A stretch of 64,000 nucleotides of DNA from Pseudomonas sp. 30_B (lineage in GTDB: Bacteria; Pseudomonadota; Gammaproteobacteria; Pseudomonadales; Pseudomonadaceae). The translations under genes and the position numbers were made by a program. Shown here in pieces: positions 1 through 8,710 of the stretch. The notes under the pieces are model-generated. The model worked only from the letters and a program-made list of their open reading frames with translations, did no database searches and was not told the origin of the DNA. The first letter of the stretch is position 1; every line of letters begins with the position of its first letter. The stretch covers positions 97,916 through 161,915 of the forward strand of contig NZ_JAFGYY010000004.1 in the NCBI RefSeq assembly GCF_017491605.1, in the 5' to 3' direction.

Positions 1-299
1 TCTCCAATGTCGTGCAGTTCGGCGTCAGCGGGTCGAGCCTGTTCGGCGGCTTGTCCGGCGTGCTTTACGGGTTGCTCGGCCATTGCTGGATATTCCAGCG
101 CATGGCGCCGACCCCGGCCTACCAGCTGCCCAAGGGCGTGGTGGCGATGATGCTGATCTGGCTGCTGGTGTGCCTGTCCGGGGTGATCGACTTGCTCGGT
201 TTCGGCTCCATCGCCAACGGCGCGCATGTGGGCGGCCTGGTGGCGGGTTGTCTGAGCGGCCTGATCGGCGGCTTGCTGGCGCGCCGCACCGGACATTGA
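1..299 (+). CDS. Rhomboid-family intramembrane serine protease, C-terminal part
   Basis: The reading frame is open at the window edge, so the N-terminus lies upstream; an internal GTG at 12 is not taken as the start. The visible part has the two catalytic signatures of rhomboids: GLSGVLYGLLGH, with the nucleophilic Ser in a GxSG context, and the C-terminal NGAHVGGLVAG helix with the catalytic His. Three hydrophobic segments follow in order. Rhomboids cleave transmembrane helices inside the inner membrane; the substrate cannot be read here. It is followed by palindromic repeats, then small conserved genes. Confidence 0.85.
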   Translation, partial: SNVVQFGVSGSSLFGGLSGVLYGLLGHCWIFQRMAPTPAYQLPKGVVAMMLIWLLVCLSGVIDLLGFGSIANGAHVGGLVAGCLSGLIGGLLARRTGH

Positions 300-302
300 G
301 GT

Positions 303-430
303 TGCGGGCGTGGGCGATGCCCACGCGTCGCGCGCATGGCGCGCTCCTACAGGGGCGCGTGTCCCGGCGTCTCGACCTGTAGGAGTGGGCCATGCCCACG
401 AATGGCGCGCAGAGCGCGCGCCTGCAGGGG
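303..430. repeat. Pair of REP-like palindromes
   Basis: Two related imperfect palindromes lie between the rhomboid gene and the next gene. The first has arms GCGTGGGC/GCCCACGC at 308-315 and 319-326. The second has GTGGGC/GCCCAC at 385-390 and 394-399, preceded by CTGTAGGA. They resemble the GTAGGAGNGG Pseudomonas REP family seen again at 12.3, 13.8 and 28.1 kb in this window. Confidence 0.7.
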
Positions 431-517
431 CTCACCGACCGCCTGACCTCTGTTCGTGCGCCAACGCTTCCGGCCCGGTAGAATGCCGGCTTCGTTTTCT
501 CCAGCAGGAGCCGGCCC

Positions 518-778
518 ATGTCGTCCTTCGCCGAAATGATCCAGAACATCACCCCCAAGCTCTACGAGAGCCTCAAGCTCGCCGTGGAAATCGGCAAGTG
601 GCCCGACGGTCGCAAGCTGTCCCAGGAGCAGAAGGAGCTGTCGCTGCAGGCCGTGATCGCCTGGGAGCTGAAGAACCTGCCCGAGGACCAGCGCACCGGC
701 TACATGGGTCCGCAGGAATGCGCCTCCCACGCCGAGCCGATCCCGAACATCCTGTTCTCGACCAATACCCTGCATTGA
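518..778 (+). CDS. DUF1315 (YeaC-type) small protein
   Basis: This 86-residue soluble protein has the DUF1315/YeaC pattern: an N-terminal helix, then KWPDGRKLSQEQKELSLQA, then a C-terminal stretch with GYMGPQECASH. A GGAGC ribosome-binding site lies about 9 bases before the ATG. The family is widespread in gammaproteobacteria and has no established function that I know of. The gene lies 13 bases upstream of the DUF2797 gene, so the two are probably co-transcribed. No signal peptide or membrane segment is visible. Confidence 0.85.
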   Translation: MSSFAEMIQNITPKLYESLKLAVEIGKWPDGRKLSQEQKELSLQAVIAWELKNLPEDQRTGYMGPQECASHAEPIPNILFSTNTLH

Positions 779-791
779 TGGCTGCTTTCTG

Positions 792-1619
792 ATGGTAGAG
801 CTTGGACGCGGCGCCCTGGACAAGATGTCGGCGCGCCTGGAAAGCCCCGTGCAATACGCCTTCCGCCTCGGTGAGACGGAAGTCCCGGTAAACCCGCTGA
901 TCGGCAAGACCCTGCGCCTGGAGTACCTGGGCGAGATCAACTGCTGCCACTGCGGACGCAAGACCAGGAAGAGCTTCAGCCAGGGCTACTGCTATCCCTG
1001 CTTCACCAAGCTGGCGCAGTGCGACAGCTGCATCATGAGCCCGGAGAAGTGCCACTACGAGGACGGTTCCTGCCGTGAGCCGGAGTGGGGCGAGCGCTTC
1101 TGCATGACCGACCACGTGGTCTACCTGGCCAACTCTTCGGGCGTGAAGGTGGGCATCACCCGCGCCACCCAGGTGCCGACCCGCTGGATCGACCAGGGCG
1201 CGCGCCAGGCGCTGCCGATCATGCGCGTGGCGACCCGCCAGCAATCCGGCTTCGTCGAGGACCTGCTGCGCAGCCAGGTCGCCGACCGCACCAACTGGCG
1301 CGCGTTGCTCAAGGGTGAGGCCGAGCCGCTGGACCTGGTGGCCATCCGCGAGCAGCTGTTCGACACCTGTGCCGAGGGCATAGTCGCCCTGCAACAGCGC
1401 TTCGGCCTGCAGGCGATCCAGCCGGTGCTCGACCTGGACCCCATCGAGATCAGCTATCCGGTGGAGGCCTACCTGGCCAAGATCACCAGCTTCGATCTGG
1501 ACAAGACGCCGGTGGTGGAGGGTACCCTGCAGGGTATCAAGGGCCAGTACCTGATCTTCGATACCGGCGTGATCAACGTACGCAAGTTTACGGCGTATCA
1601 GCTTGCTATCAGCGCCTGA
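792..1619 (+). CDS. DUF2797 zinc-ribbon protein
   Basis: This 275-residue protein has an N-terminal metal-binding region with two Cys clusters: CCHC at residues 51-54 followed by CYPC, then a CDSC...C...C group. The rest is soluble and contains VGITRATQVPTRWIDQGA, a pattern reminiscent of GIY-YIG-like folds, although this relation is my inference. DUF2797 has no agreed function. It follows the DUF1315 gene by 13 bases and ends 290 bases before pepN, with a complex inverted-repeat region in between. Confidence 0.85.
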   Translation: MVELGRGALDKMSARLESPVQYAFRLGETEVPVNPLIGKTLRLEYLGEINCCHCGRKTRKSFSQGYCYPCFTKLAQCDSCIMSPEKCHYEDGSCREPEWGERFCMTDHVVYLANSSGVKVGITRATQVPTRWIDQGARQALPIMRVATRQQSGFVEDLLRSQVADRTNWRALLKGEAEPLDLVAIREQLFDTCAEGIVALQQRFGLQAIQPVLDLDPIEISYPVEAYLAKITSFDLDKTPVVEGTLQGIKGQYLIFDTGVINVRKFTAYQLAISA

Positions 1620-1860
1620 GAACCTGTTTACGATCTGCTGCGCGTCGGCCGTAGGGCGTTGAAAAGCGCCCTCAGATGCTCATTTACAGCACGTAAACTC
1701 CGCTCTTCGGGCACTTTTCGCCTACTACGGCTCTAGCTCGCAAGATCGTAAATAGCTTCTGATCGAACCCGAATTGAATTTCCGGCCCGGAACCGCATCT
1801 AGGGATAGATGCGGTTCCGACTCGCCTGCTTCGCTCTAGCTCGCTAGAGTCAGTACCCAG
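1620..1860. repeat. Nested inverted-repeat element upstream of pepN
   Basis: The gap before pepN is full of dyads. An outer pair, TTTACGATCT near 1627 and its partner AGATCGTAAA near 1743, encloses GCCGTAGGGCG and CCTACTACGGC, giving a potential hairpin of about 120 bases. Next is a perfect 14-base arm palindrome at 1788-1801/1806-1819 around GGGA, then CTCTAG/CTAGAG at 1834-1839/1844-1849. The motif GCTCTAGCTCGC occurs twice, near 1729 and 1833. No coding sequence was recognised. The promoter of pepN must lie in or near this stretch. Confidence 0.6.
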
Positions 1861-1911
1861 ATTCCTCCGGCCGGCCCATCCAGCCTGCCGCCTTTCAAGG
1901 GGCCCAAAGCC

Positions 1912-4569
1912 ATGCGTACCGAGCAACCGAAAGTCATCTACCTCAAGGATTATCAGGCGCCCGAGTACCTGATCGACGAGACCAACCTGACCTTCGAGCT
2001 GTACGAGGACCACACCCTGGTCCACGCCCAGCTGGTGATGCGCCGCAACCCGGAGCGCGGCGACGGCCTGCCGCCGCTGGTGCTCGACGGCCAGCAGCTG
2101 GAGCTGCTGTCGGTGGCGCTGGATGACCAGACCCTCGAAGCCGGCCAGTACCAGCTCGACGAGAACCACCTGACCCTGCAGCCGACGGCGAAGACCTTCA
2201 CCGTCGACAGTACCGTGCGCATCCACCCGGAAAGCAATACCGCCCTGGAAGGCCTGTACAAGTCCGGCAAGATGTTCTGCACCCAGTGCGAGGCCGAAGG
2301 CTTCCGCAAGATCACCTACTACCTCGACCGCCCGGACGTGATGAGCAGCTTCACCACCACGCTGTCGGCCGAGCAGCACAAGTACCCGGTGCTCCTGTCC
2401 AACGGCAATCCGGTGGCCAGCGGTTCGGAAGAGGGCGGCCGCCACTGGGCGACCTGGCAGGACCCGTTCAAGAAACCGGCTTACCTCTTCGCCCTGGTCG
2501 CCGGCGACCTCTGGTGCGTGGAAGACCAGTTCACCACCCTGAGCGAGCGCGAAGTCACCCTGCGCATCTATGTCGAGCCGGAGAACATCGACAAGGTCCA
2601 GCACGCCATGGACAGCCTGAAGAACTCGATGCGCTGGGATGAGAAGGTCTACGGCCGCGAGTACGACCTGGACATCTTCATGATCGTCGCGGTCAACGAC
2701 TTCAACATGGGCGCCATGGAGAACAAGGGCCTCAACATCTTCAACTCCAGCTGCGTGCTGGCCAAGGCCGAGACGGCGACCGACGCCGCGCACCAGCGCG
2801 TCGAAGGCGTGGTGGCCCACGAATACTTCCACAACTGGTCGGGCAACCGCGTAACCTGCCGCGACTGGTTCCAGCTGTCGCTCAAGGAAGGCTTCACCGT
2901 GTTCCGCGACAGCGAGTTCTCCGCCGACATGAACTCGCGCACCGTCAAGCGCGTCGAGGACGTGGCCTTCCTGCGCACCAACCAGTTCGCCGAGGACGCC
3001 GGTCCGATGGCGCACCCGGTGCGCCCGGATTCCTTCATCGAGATTTCCAACTTCTACACCCTGACCGTCTACGAGAAGGGCTCGGAAGTCGTGCGCATGA
3101 TCCACACCCTGCTGGGCGCCGATGGCTTCCGCAAGGGCACCGACCTGTACTTCGAGCGTCATGACGGCCAGGCCGTGACCTGCGACGACTTCGTCAAGGC
3201 CATGGAGGACGCCAACGGCGTCGACCTGACCCAGTTCAAGCGTTGGTACAGCCAGTCCGGCACCCCGCGCCTGGCGGTGGAGGAGCGCTTCGACGCCGCG
3301 GCGCAGAGCTACACCCTGACCTTCCGCCAGAGCTGCCCGGCCACGCCGGGGCAGAGCGAGAAGCAGCCCTTCGTCATTCCGGTGCAGATGGGCCTGATCG
3401 ACAAGCTGGGCAATGCCCTGCCGCTGCGCCTGCAGGGCGAAGAACACGCCCACGGCAGCGACCGCGTGCTGCAGGTCACCGAGGCCGAGCAGTCGTTCAC
3501 CTTCGTCGGCCTCGCCGAGAAGCCGCTGCCGTCGCTGCTGCGCGGCTTCTCCGCGCCGGTGAAGCTGAGCTTCCCCTACGACCGCGACCAACTGATGTTC
3601 CTCATGCAGCACGACGAGGACGGCTTCAACCGCTGGGAAGCCGGCCAGCAGCTGTCCGTGCAGGTCCTGCAGGAGCTGATCGGCCAGCACCAGCGTGGCG
3701 AGCAGCTGGTGCTCGATCAGCGCCTGATCACGGCTTTCCGCACCCTGCTGCTGGACACCGGGCTGGACCAGGCCATGGTCGCCGAGATGCTCTCGCTGCC
3801 CAGCGAGGCCTATCTCACCGAGATCAGCGAAGTGGCGGATGTCGAGGCCATCCACGCTGCCCGCGAGTTCGCCCGCCAGCAGATCGGCGCGGTACTGCAC
3901 GAGCAACTGTGGGAGCGTTACCAGGCCAACCGCAAGCAGTCCCGCGAGACCGCCTACGTGGCCGAGGCGACCCACATCGCCCGTCGCAGCCTGCAGAACA
4001 TCGCGCTGTCCTACCTCATGCAGAGCGGCAAGGCCGAGGTGCTCGCGGCCTGCCAGGAGCAGTACAAGGATTGCGACAACATGACCGAGCGCCTGACCGC
4101 GTTGGCCGTGCTGGTCAACTCGTCCTTCGAAAGCGAGAAGGCCGAAGCGCTGGCGATGTTCGCCGACTACTTCAAGGATGACCCGCTGGTGATGGACCAG
4201 TGGTTCAGCGTCCAGGCCGGCTGCACCCTGCCAGGCGGACTGGAGCGCGTGCAGGCGCTGATGCAGCATTCGGCCTTCACCCTGAAGAACCCGAACAAGA
4301 TCCGCGCGCTGATCGGCGCCTTCGCCAACCAGAACGCGGTGAACTTCCACCGCGTGGATGGCGCCGGCTACCGCTTCCTGGCCGACCAGATCATCACGCT
4401 CAATGCACTGAACCCGCAGATCGCCTCGCGCCTGCTGACCCCGCTGACCCGCTGGCGCAAGTACGCACCGGCGCGCCAGGCGCTGATGAAGGCCGAGCTG
4501 GAACGCATCCTGGCGTCCGGCGAGCTGTCCAGCGACGTCTTCGAGGTGGTCAGCAAGAGCCTCGCCTGA
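1912..4569 (+). CDS. pepN: Aminopeptidase N (M1 family)
   Basis: This 885-residue zinc aminopeptidase has the normal length for bacterial PepN. The substrate-anchoring GAMEN motif is at about residue 267 (GAMENKGLNIF). The zinc site HEYFH is at 303-307, with the third ligand Glu at 326, matching HExxH-x18-E. The C-terminal half is the helical M1 domain. It removes N-terminal residues from peptides in the cytoplasm during late protein turnover. It starts at an ATG shortly after CAAGGGG and is followed by a strong hairpin terminator. Nothing is missing. Confidence 0.98.
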   Translation: MRTEQPKVIYLKDYQAPEYLIDETNLTFELYEDHTLVHAQLVMRRNPERGDGLPPLVLDGQQLELLSVALDDQTLEAGQYQLDENHLTLQPTAKTFTVDSTVRIHPESNTALEGLYKSGKMFCTQCEAEGFRKITYYLDRPDVMSSFTTTLSAEQHKYPVLLSNGNPVASGSEEGGRHWATWQDPFKKPAYLFALVAGDLWCVEDQFTTLSEREVTLRIYVEPENIDKVQHAMDSLKNSMRWDEKVYGREYDLDIFMIVAVNDFNMGAMENKGLNIFNSSCVLAKAETATDAAHQRVEGVVAHEYFHNWSGNRVTCRDWFQLSLKEGFTVFRDSEFSADMNSRTVKRVEDVAFLRTNQFAEDAGPMAHPVRPDSFIEISNFYTLTVYEKGSEVVRMIHTLLGADGFRKGTDLYFERHDGQAVTCDDFVKAMEDANGVDLTQFKRWYSQSGTPRLAVEERFDAAAQSYTLTFRQSCPATPGQSEKQPFVIPVQMGLIDKLGNALPLRLQGEEHAHGSDRVLQVTEAEQSFTFVGLAEKPLPSLLRGFSAPVKLSFPYDRDQLMFLMQHDEDGFNRWEAGQQLSVQVLQELIGQHQRGEQLVLDQRLITAFRTLLLDTGLDQAMVAEMLSLPSEAYLTEISEVADVEAIHAAREFARQQIGAVLHEQLWERYQANRKQSRETAYVAEATHIARRSLQNIALSYLMQSGKAEVLAACQEQYKDCDNMTERLTALAVLVNSSFESEKAEALAMFADYFKDDPLVMDQWFSVQAGCTLPGGLERVQALMQHSAFTLKNPNKIRALIGAFANQNAVNFHRVDGAGYRFLADQIITLNALNPQIASRLLTPLTRWRKYAPARQALMKAELERILASGELSSDVFEVVSKSLA

Positions 4570-4614
4570 TCCTCCCGCCGGCGCCCCGTCCGGGGCGCCT
4601 ACTGTCTCGCTGAG

Positions 4615-4647
4615 GGTGTTACCAGCATTGGCTGGTAACACCTTTTT
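4615..4647 (+). terminator. Rho-independent terminator after pepN
   Basis: Perfect 12-base arms GGTGTTACCAGC (4615-4626) and GCTGGTAACACC (4631-4642) are separated by ATTG and followed by TTTTT. A second GC-rich hairpin without a T tract lies just upstream at 4580-4599. Confidence 0.9.
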
Positions 4648-5041
4648 GTTACTTATCGAAATTAAACGATAGTCGCCTTATCGCTGGGATGAATTGGCGC
4701 CAGGGTGCCGGCCTGTCTGCGTCGGGCCTTCCAGGGGCGGATCGCGCCATTTCGAGAGACCGATGGCGCAATCGGTCAGTGGGTTTGATCAGTGGATGAT
4801 CAGTCACAAAAAGTAGCGGGCCATATCTTTAATTTTTGTAAGCAAATCCAGCGTATTTACCGCAATTGGCATCGGCGTTGCACCGGCCGATCCCGCTTAG
4901 CCTTTGCCTGGCCATTGGGTCAGGGGGCTTGTCGAGCACCTTGGGGGCACGACAACAAGGCCGTGGAGTAACGGCTGACAAGGCGAACTGCCCGCAGTGG
5001 CGGCGCCCTTACAGAATGATCAGTCCATGGAGTGAGTCCTA
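4648..5041 (+). promoter_or_regulatory. Long leader of the DUF1302 operon with repeated GATCAGT motifs
   Basis: This is gene-free sequence, AT-rich in its first part, between the pepN terminator and the DUF1302 gene. It holds a small dyad TATCG-N8-CGATA (4654-4671) and copies of (G/A)TCAGT at 4774, 4787, 4798 and 5018, three of them spaced 11-13 bases apart. These could be regulator binding sites; the regulator is unknown and no convincing promoter boxes were identified. Confidence 0.35.
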
Positions 5042-7009
5042 ATGGAAATCCCGGTTCGCAAGCGCGTCTTGCGTTTCGCTCCCGCTCGCGCGGGTTTTGC
5101 CCTGGCGGGCGTACTGCCGCTGCTGATGTCGGTTCCCGCCACTGCCGTCGAGTTCAGCTTCCTCGACAACGAGGTGAGCGGTTCGCTGGATACCACGGTT
5201 TCCTACGGCACCCTGTGGCGTGTGCAGGGGCAGGACAAGAGCAACAACGACATCAACGGCAACGACGGCAACCGCAACTTCGATACCGGCCTGGTTTCCG
5301 AGGTGTACAAGGTCACGTCCGACCTGGAAGCGACCTACAAGAACTACGGTATGTTCGTGCGTGGCTCGGCTTTCTATGACACCCAGATCATGGACAAGCG
5401 CAACGACTACTACGACCACAACCAGCCGCCGCAGCCGAGCCAGAGCTATCCCAACAACGACCACTTCACCAGCGAGACCCGCGATGTCGCCGGCAGCCGG
5501 GCGGAAATCCTCGACGCCTATCTCTATGGCAACTGGGACGTAGCCGAGCATCCGGTGACCGGGCGCCTGGGCCGCCAGGTGTTCAACTGGGGCGAGGGCC
5601 TCTTCTATCGCGGCGGCGTGAACACCACCAACCCGGTGGACGCCGCCAAGTTCCGCCTGCCGGGCTCGGAACTGAAAGAAGTGCTGATGCCGGTGGAGGC
5701 GCTGAGCTTCAACGTCGGCCTGACCGATAACCTGTCGATGGACACCTTCTACCAGTGGAACTGGAAGGAAACCCGCCTCGACCCGGTCGGCACCTACTTC
5801 TCCGAGACAGACCTGTTCGCCGATGGCGGCAACACTGCCTACACCACGGTCGACGCGCTGGCCAACCCACTGTTCCAGAGCCTCTATCCGCAGCTCTCGG
5901 CGGCCCATGTCGGCGGCCTGCAGGGCACCCAGTACCTGGACTCCAACGGCGTGTTCAAGGTCGCCAACGTCGGCAAGGACATCAACGCCAAGGACGACGG
6001 CCAGTTCGGCGTGTCCTTCCATTACATTGCCGAGCAACTGAACTCTACCGAGTTCGGCTTCTACTTCGTCAATTACCACGCCAAGGAACCGACCATCTAC
6101 GCCGACCTGAACAGCAGCTACGCCGGTCTGGACATGGACCAGCTGGCGGGCCTGGGCGGCTTCTCCTCCTACGACCAGCTGATGGCCGCCGCCGGCAGCG
6201 GCAACGCCATGGCCGGCCAGGTGCTGGGGCTGGTCAACGGCGCGGCGGCGGTGGACGTTGCCAACCAGGTCAACGCCCGTCGCGAGTACGTCGAGAACAT
6301 CCGCATGTACGGCCTGAGCTTCAACACCACCGTGGGCGATGCCTCGGTATTTGGCGAAGTGGCCTACCGTCCGAACCTGCCGATCGGCGTAGCCACCACC
6401 AACGACCTGCTGGGCGACCTGCTGGTCCAGGCGCCGGGGCTGGCAAGCGGCAAGACCGTGAACATCGGCGGCCGTCCGGTGGCGATCAACGACCAGATCC
6501 ACAACTACGAACGCGTCGAGGCCTTCAATACCTCGCTGGGTACCATCTACAACTTCGGCCCGCAGCTGTCCTTCGACTCGCTGATGGGCGTGGCGGAACT
6601 GGCTTCCGAGCAACTACGCGGCAGCAGCCTGCAGTACACCGCCTACGATGGCACCACCCGCTACTACTCCGGCCGCGGCAACGGCGCCTATGTCTCCGGC
6701 TATGACCGCGACGACCAGGTCAACCGCAACTCCTACGGTTACACCCTGTTGCTCTCGGGTACCTGGAACGACGTGTTTGCCGGCGTGAACGTCTCGCCGT
6801 ACGCCGTCTACAAGGACGACTTCGAAGGCAACTCCTACCAGACCGGCAACTTCATCGAAGGCCGCAAGGCCTACACCCTGGGTGTCAAGGCCACCTACCT
6901 GAACGCCCTGGAAACCGAGCTGCAGTACACCGAGTTCTATGGCGCCGGCCAGAACAACGCTGCCCGCGACCGCGACAACGTCGGTTTCAACGTCAAGTAC
7001 TCCTTCTAA
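5042..7009 (+). CDS. DUF1302 family outer-membrane beta-barrel protein
   Basis: This 655-residue protein has an N-terminal signal peptide (basic KRVLRF region, hydrophobic core, cleavage near PATAVEF). The body is rich in alternating aromatic/polar strands and ends in FNVKYSF, with the terminal Phe typical of BAM-inserted barrels. The overall pattern, including RLGRQVFNWGEGLFYRGGVN, fits DUF1302. It is the first gene of a cluster with DUF1329, YCF48 and MMPL genes, so I infer it is the outer-membrane channel or receptor of that module. Its substrate is unknown. Confidence 0.85.
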   Translation: MEIPVRKRVLRFAPARAGFALAGVLPLLMSVPATAVEFSFLDNEVSGSLDTTVSYGTLWRVQGQDKSNNDINGNDGNRNFDTGLVSEVYKVTSDLEATYKNYGMFVRGSAFYDTQIMDKRNDYYDHNQPPQPSQSYPNNDHFTSETRDVAGSRAEILDAYLYGNWDVAEHPVTGRLGRQVFNWGEGLFYRGGVNTTNPVDAAKFRLPGSELKEVLMPVEALSFNVGLTDNLSMDTFYQWNWKETRLDPVGTYFSETDLFADGGNTAYTTVDALANPLFQSLYPQLSAAHVGGLQGTQYLDSNGVFKVANVGKDINAKDDGQFGVSFHYIAEQLNSTEFGFYFVNYHAKEPTIYADLNSSYAGLDMDQLAGLGGFSSYDQLMAAAGSGNAMAGQVLGLVNGAAAVDVANQVNARREYVENIRMYGLSFNTTVGDASVFGEVAYRPNLPIGVATTNDLLGDLLVQAPGLASGKTVNIGGRPVAINDQIHNYERVEAFNTSLGTIYNFGPQLSFDSLMGVAELASEQLRGSSLQYTAYDGTTRYYSGRGNGAYVSGYDRDDQVNRNSYGYTLLLSGTWNDVFAGVNVSPYAVYKDDFEGNSYQTGNFIEGRKAYTLGVKATYLNALETELQYTEFYGAGQNNAARDRDNVGFNVKYSF

Positions 7010-7068
7010 CGACAAGCATGCGCCGGACGTTCGAGACGCCCGGCGCGTGAATTTCACGGAGATTCACC

Positions 7069-8436
7069 ATGCGCAACATGCGTACCCTGATCGGCGCGGC
7101 GGTGGCCCTTGCCCTGTCCGCCGGCAGTGCCCTGGCATCGGTTTCCGCGCAGGACGCGGCCAAGCTGCAGTCGACCCTGACCCCGCTGGGCGCGGAAAAG
7201 GCCGGCAACGCCGCCGGCACCATCCCGGCCTGGACTGGCGGCATCACCCAGGCGCCGGCCGGCTACAAGCCGGGCCAGCACCACATCGATCCGTTCGCCG
7301 CGGACAAGCCGCTGTACACCATCACCAAGGCCAACCTGGACCAGTACAAGGCCAACCTGACGCCGGGCACCCTGGCGCTGTTCGCCACCTACCCGGACAC
7401 CTTCCAGATGCCGGTGTACCCGAGCCGCCGCAGCGGTTCGGCGCCGCAGTGGGTGTACGACAACACCTTCAAGAACGCCACCAGCGCCAAGCTGGCCGAG
7501 GGCGGCAACGGCTTCGTCGATGCCTTCGGTGGCATCCCGTTCCCGATTCCGCAGAGCGGCGTGGAAGCGCTGTGGAACCACATCGCCCGCTACCGCGGGA
7601 CCTTCGTCGTGCGCCGCGCCTCGGAAGTGGCCGTGCAGCGCAACGGCGACTATTCGCTGGTGACCTCGCAGCAGGAAGCGCTGTTCAAGTACTACCTCCA
7701 GGGCAAGAGCTTCGCCGACCTGAACAACCTGCTGTTCTACTACCTGTCCTTCACCAAGAGCCCGGCACGCCTGGCCGGTGGCGCCGCGCTGGTGCACGAG
7801 ACCCTGGACCAGGTGAAGGAACCGCGCCAGGCCTGGGGCTACAACGCCGGCCAGCGCCGCGTGCGCCGTGCGCCGAACCTGGCCTACGACACCCCGATCG
7901 CCGCCGCCGACGGCCTGCGTACCGCCGACGACACCGACATGTTCAATGGCTCGCCGGACCGCTACGACTGGAAGCTGATCGGCAAGAAGGAAATGTATAT
8001 CCCGTACAACAACTACAAGGTCTCCAGCCCGGACGTTACGTACAAGGACCTGCTGACCCCCAGCCACCTCAATCCCAAGTACACCCGCTACGAGCTGCAC
8101 CGCGTGTGGGTCGTCGAAGGCACCCTGAAGCCGGGCGCGCGCCACATCTATTCCAAGCGCGTGCTGTTCCTCGACGAAGACAGCTGGGGCGCCGCCGAGG
8201 TCGACCAGTACGACGGCCGTGGCGAGCTGTGGCGCGTATCGCTGGCGTACCTGAAGAACTACTACGAGCTGCCCACCACTTGGACCGCCCTGGACACCTT
8301 CCACGACCTCCAGGCCCGCCGTTACCACGTGCAGAACCTGGACAACGAAGAGCCGACCACCATCGACTTCAGCCAGGCGGTGCCGGACGATTCCTACTTC
8401 AGCCCCTCCGCACTGCGTCGTCGCGGCACCCGCTGA
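7069..8436 (+). CDS. DUF1329 family periplasmic protein
   Basis: This 455-residue protein has a clear Sec signal peptide (hydrophobic stretch around residues 5-22, cleavage near ALAS). The mature part carries the DUF1329 pattern, including PAGYKPGQ, the RRSGSAPQWVYDN region and the late YELHRVWVVEG segment. Databases describe the family as LolA/LolB-like, which suggests a periplasmic carrier for lipids or other hydrophobic molecules. A GGAG site lies 8 bases before the ATG. The gene is 59 bases after the DUF1302 gene and is followed by a terminator hairpin. Confidence 0.85.
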   Translation: MRNMRTLIGAAVALALSAGSALASVSAQDAAKLQSTLTPLGAEKAGNAAGTIPAWTGGITQAPAGYKPGQHHIDPFAADKPLYTITKANLDQYKANLTPGTLALFATYPDTFQMPVYPSRRSGSAPQWVYDNTFKNATSAKLAEGGNGFVDAFGGIPFPIPQSGVEALWNHIARYRGTFVVRRASEVAVQRNGDYSLVTSQQEALFKYYLQGKSFADLNNLLFYYLSFTKSPARLAGGAALVHETLDQVKEPRQAWGYNAGQRRVRRAPNLAYDTPIAAADGLRTADDTDMFNGSPDRYDWKLIGKKEMYIPYNNYKVSSPDVTYKDLLTPSHLNPKYTRYELHRVWVVEGTLKPGARHIYSKRVLFLDEDSWGAAEVDQYDGRGELWRVSLAYLKNYYELPTTWTALDTFHDLQARRYHVQNLDNEEPTTIDFSQAVPDDSYFSPSALRRRGTR

Positions 8437-8452
8437 GTTCGTCCCGCGTTTG

Positions 8453-8481
8453 AAAAAGCCCGCCACCTGGCGGGCTTTTTC
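8453..8481. terminator. Terminator after the DUF1329 gene
   Basis: Arms AAAAAGCCCGCCA and TGGCGGGCTTTTT are separated by CC and followed by CTTG. The hairpin separates DUF1302-DUF1329 from YCF48-MMPL, which therefore may have their own promoter in the following 230 bases. Confidence 0.85.
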
Positions 8482-8710
8482 TTGCCTGCATCCGACCGGC
8501 GGCGGGGCGAAAGTGTTACCACTCTCCCCATTGCAAGCCGCCTGCGACGCGCCTTACAGCGTTGCTGGCCAGCTGCAATCATCCTTTTGGATGAGGCCGC
8601 CGCCGCTTAACAAAAGATAACGTGCCGTTAATTGTCAGCCCTGGCAAAGGCTGGCTATATAGCGACCACACTCGATACCGCCTGCAATAAGAACAAAGAG
8701 GTAAAGGCAT

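Noticed and set aside
1684..4641. 985-codon open frame on the minus strand over pepN
   Set aside because: It is an antisense frame created by GC-rich codon bias of pepN; the product is rich in Ala, Gly, Val, Leu and His with no domain, and pepN itself is unmistakable.
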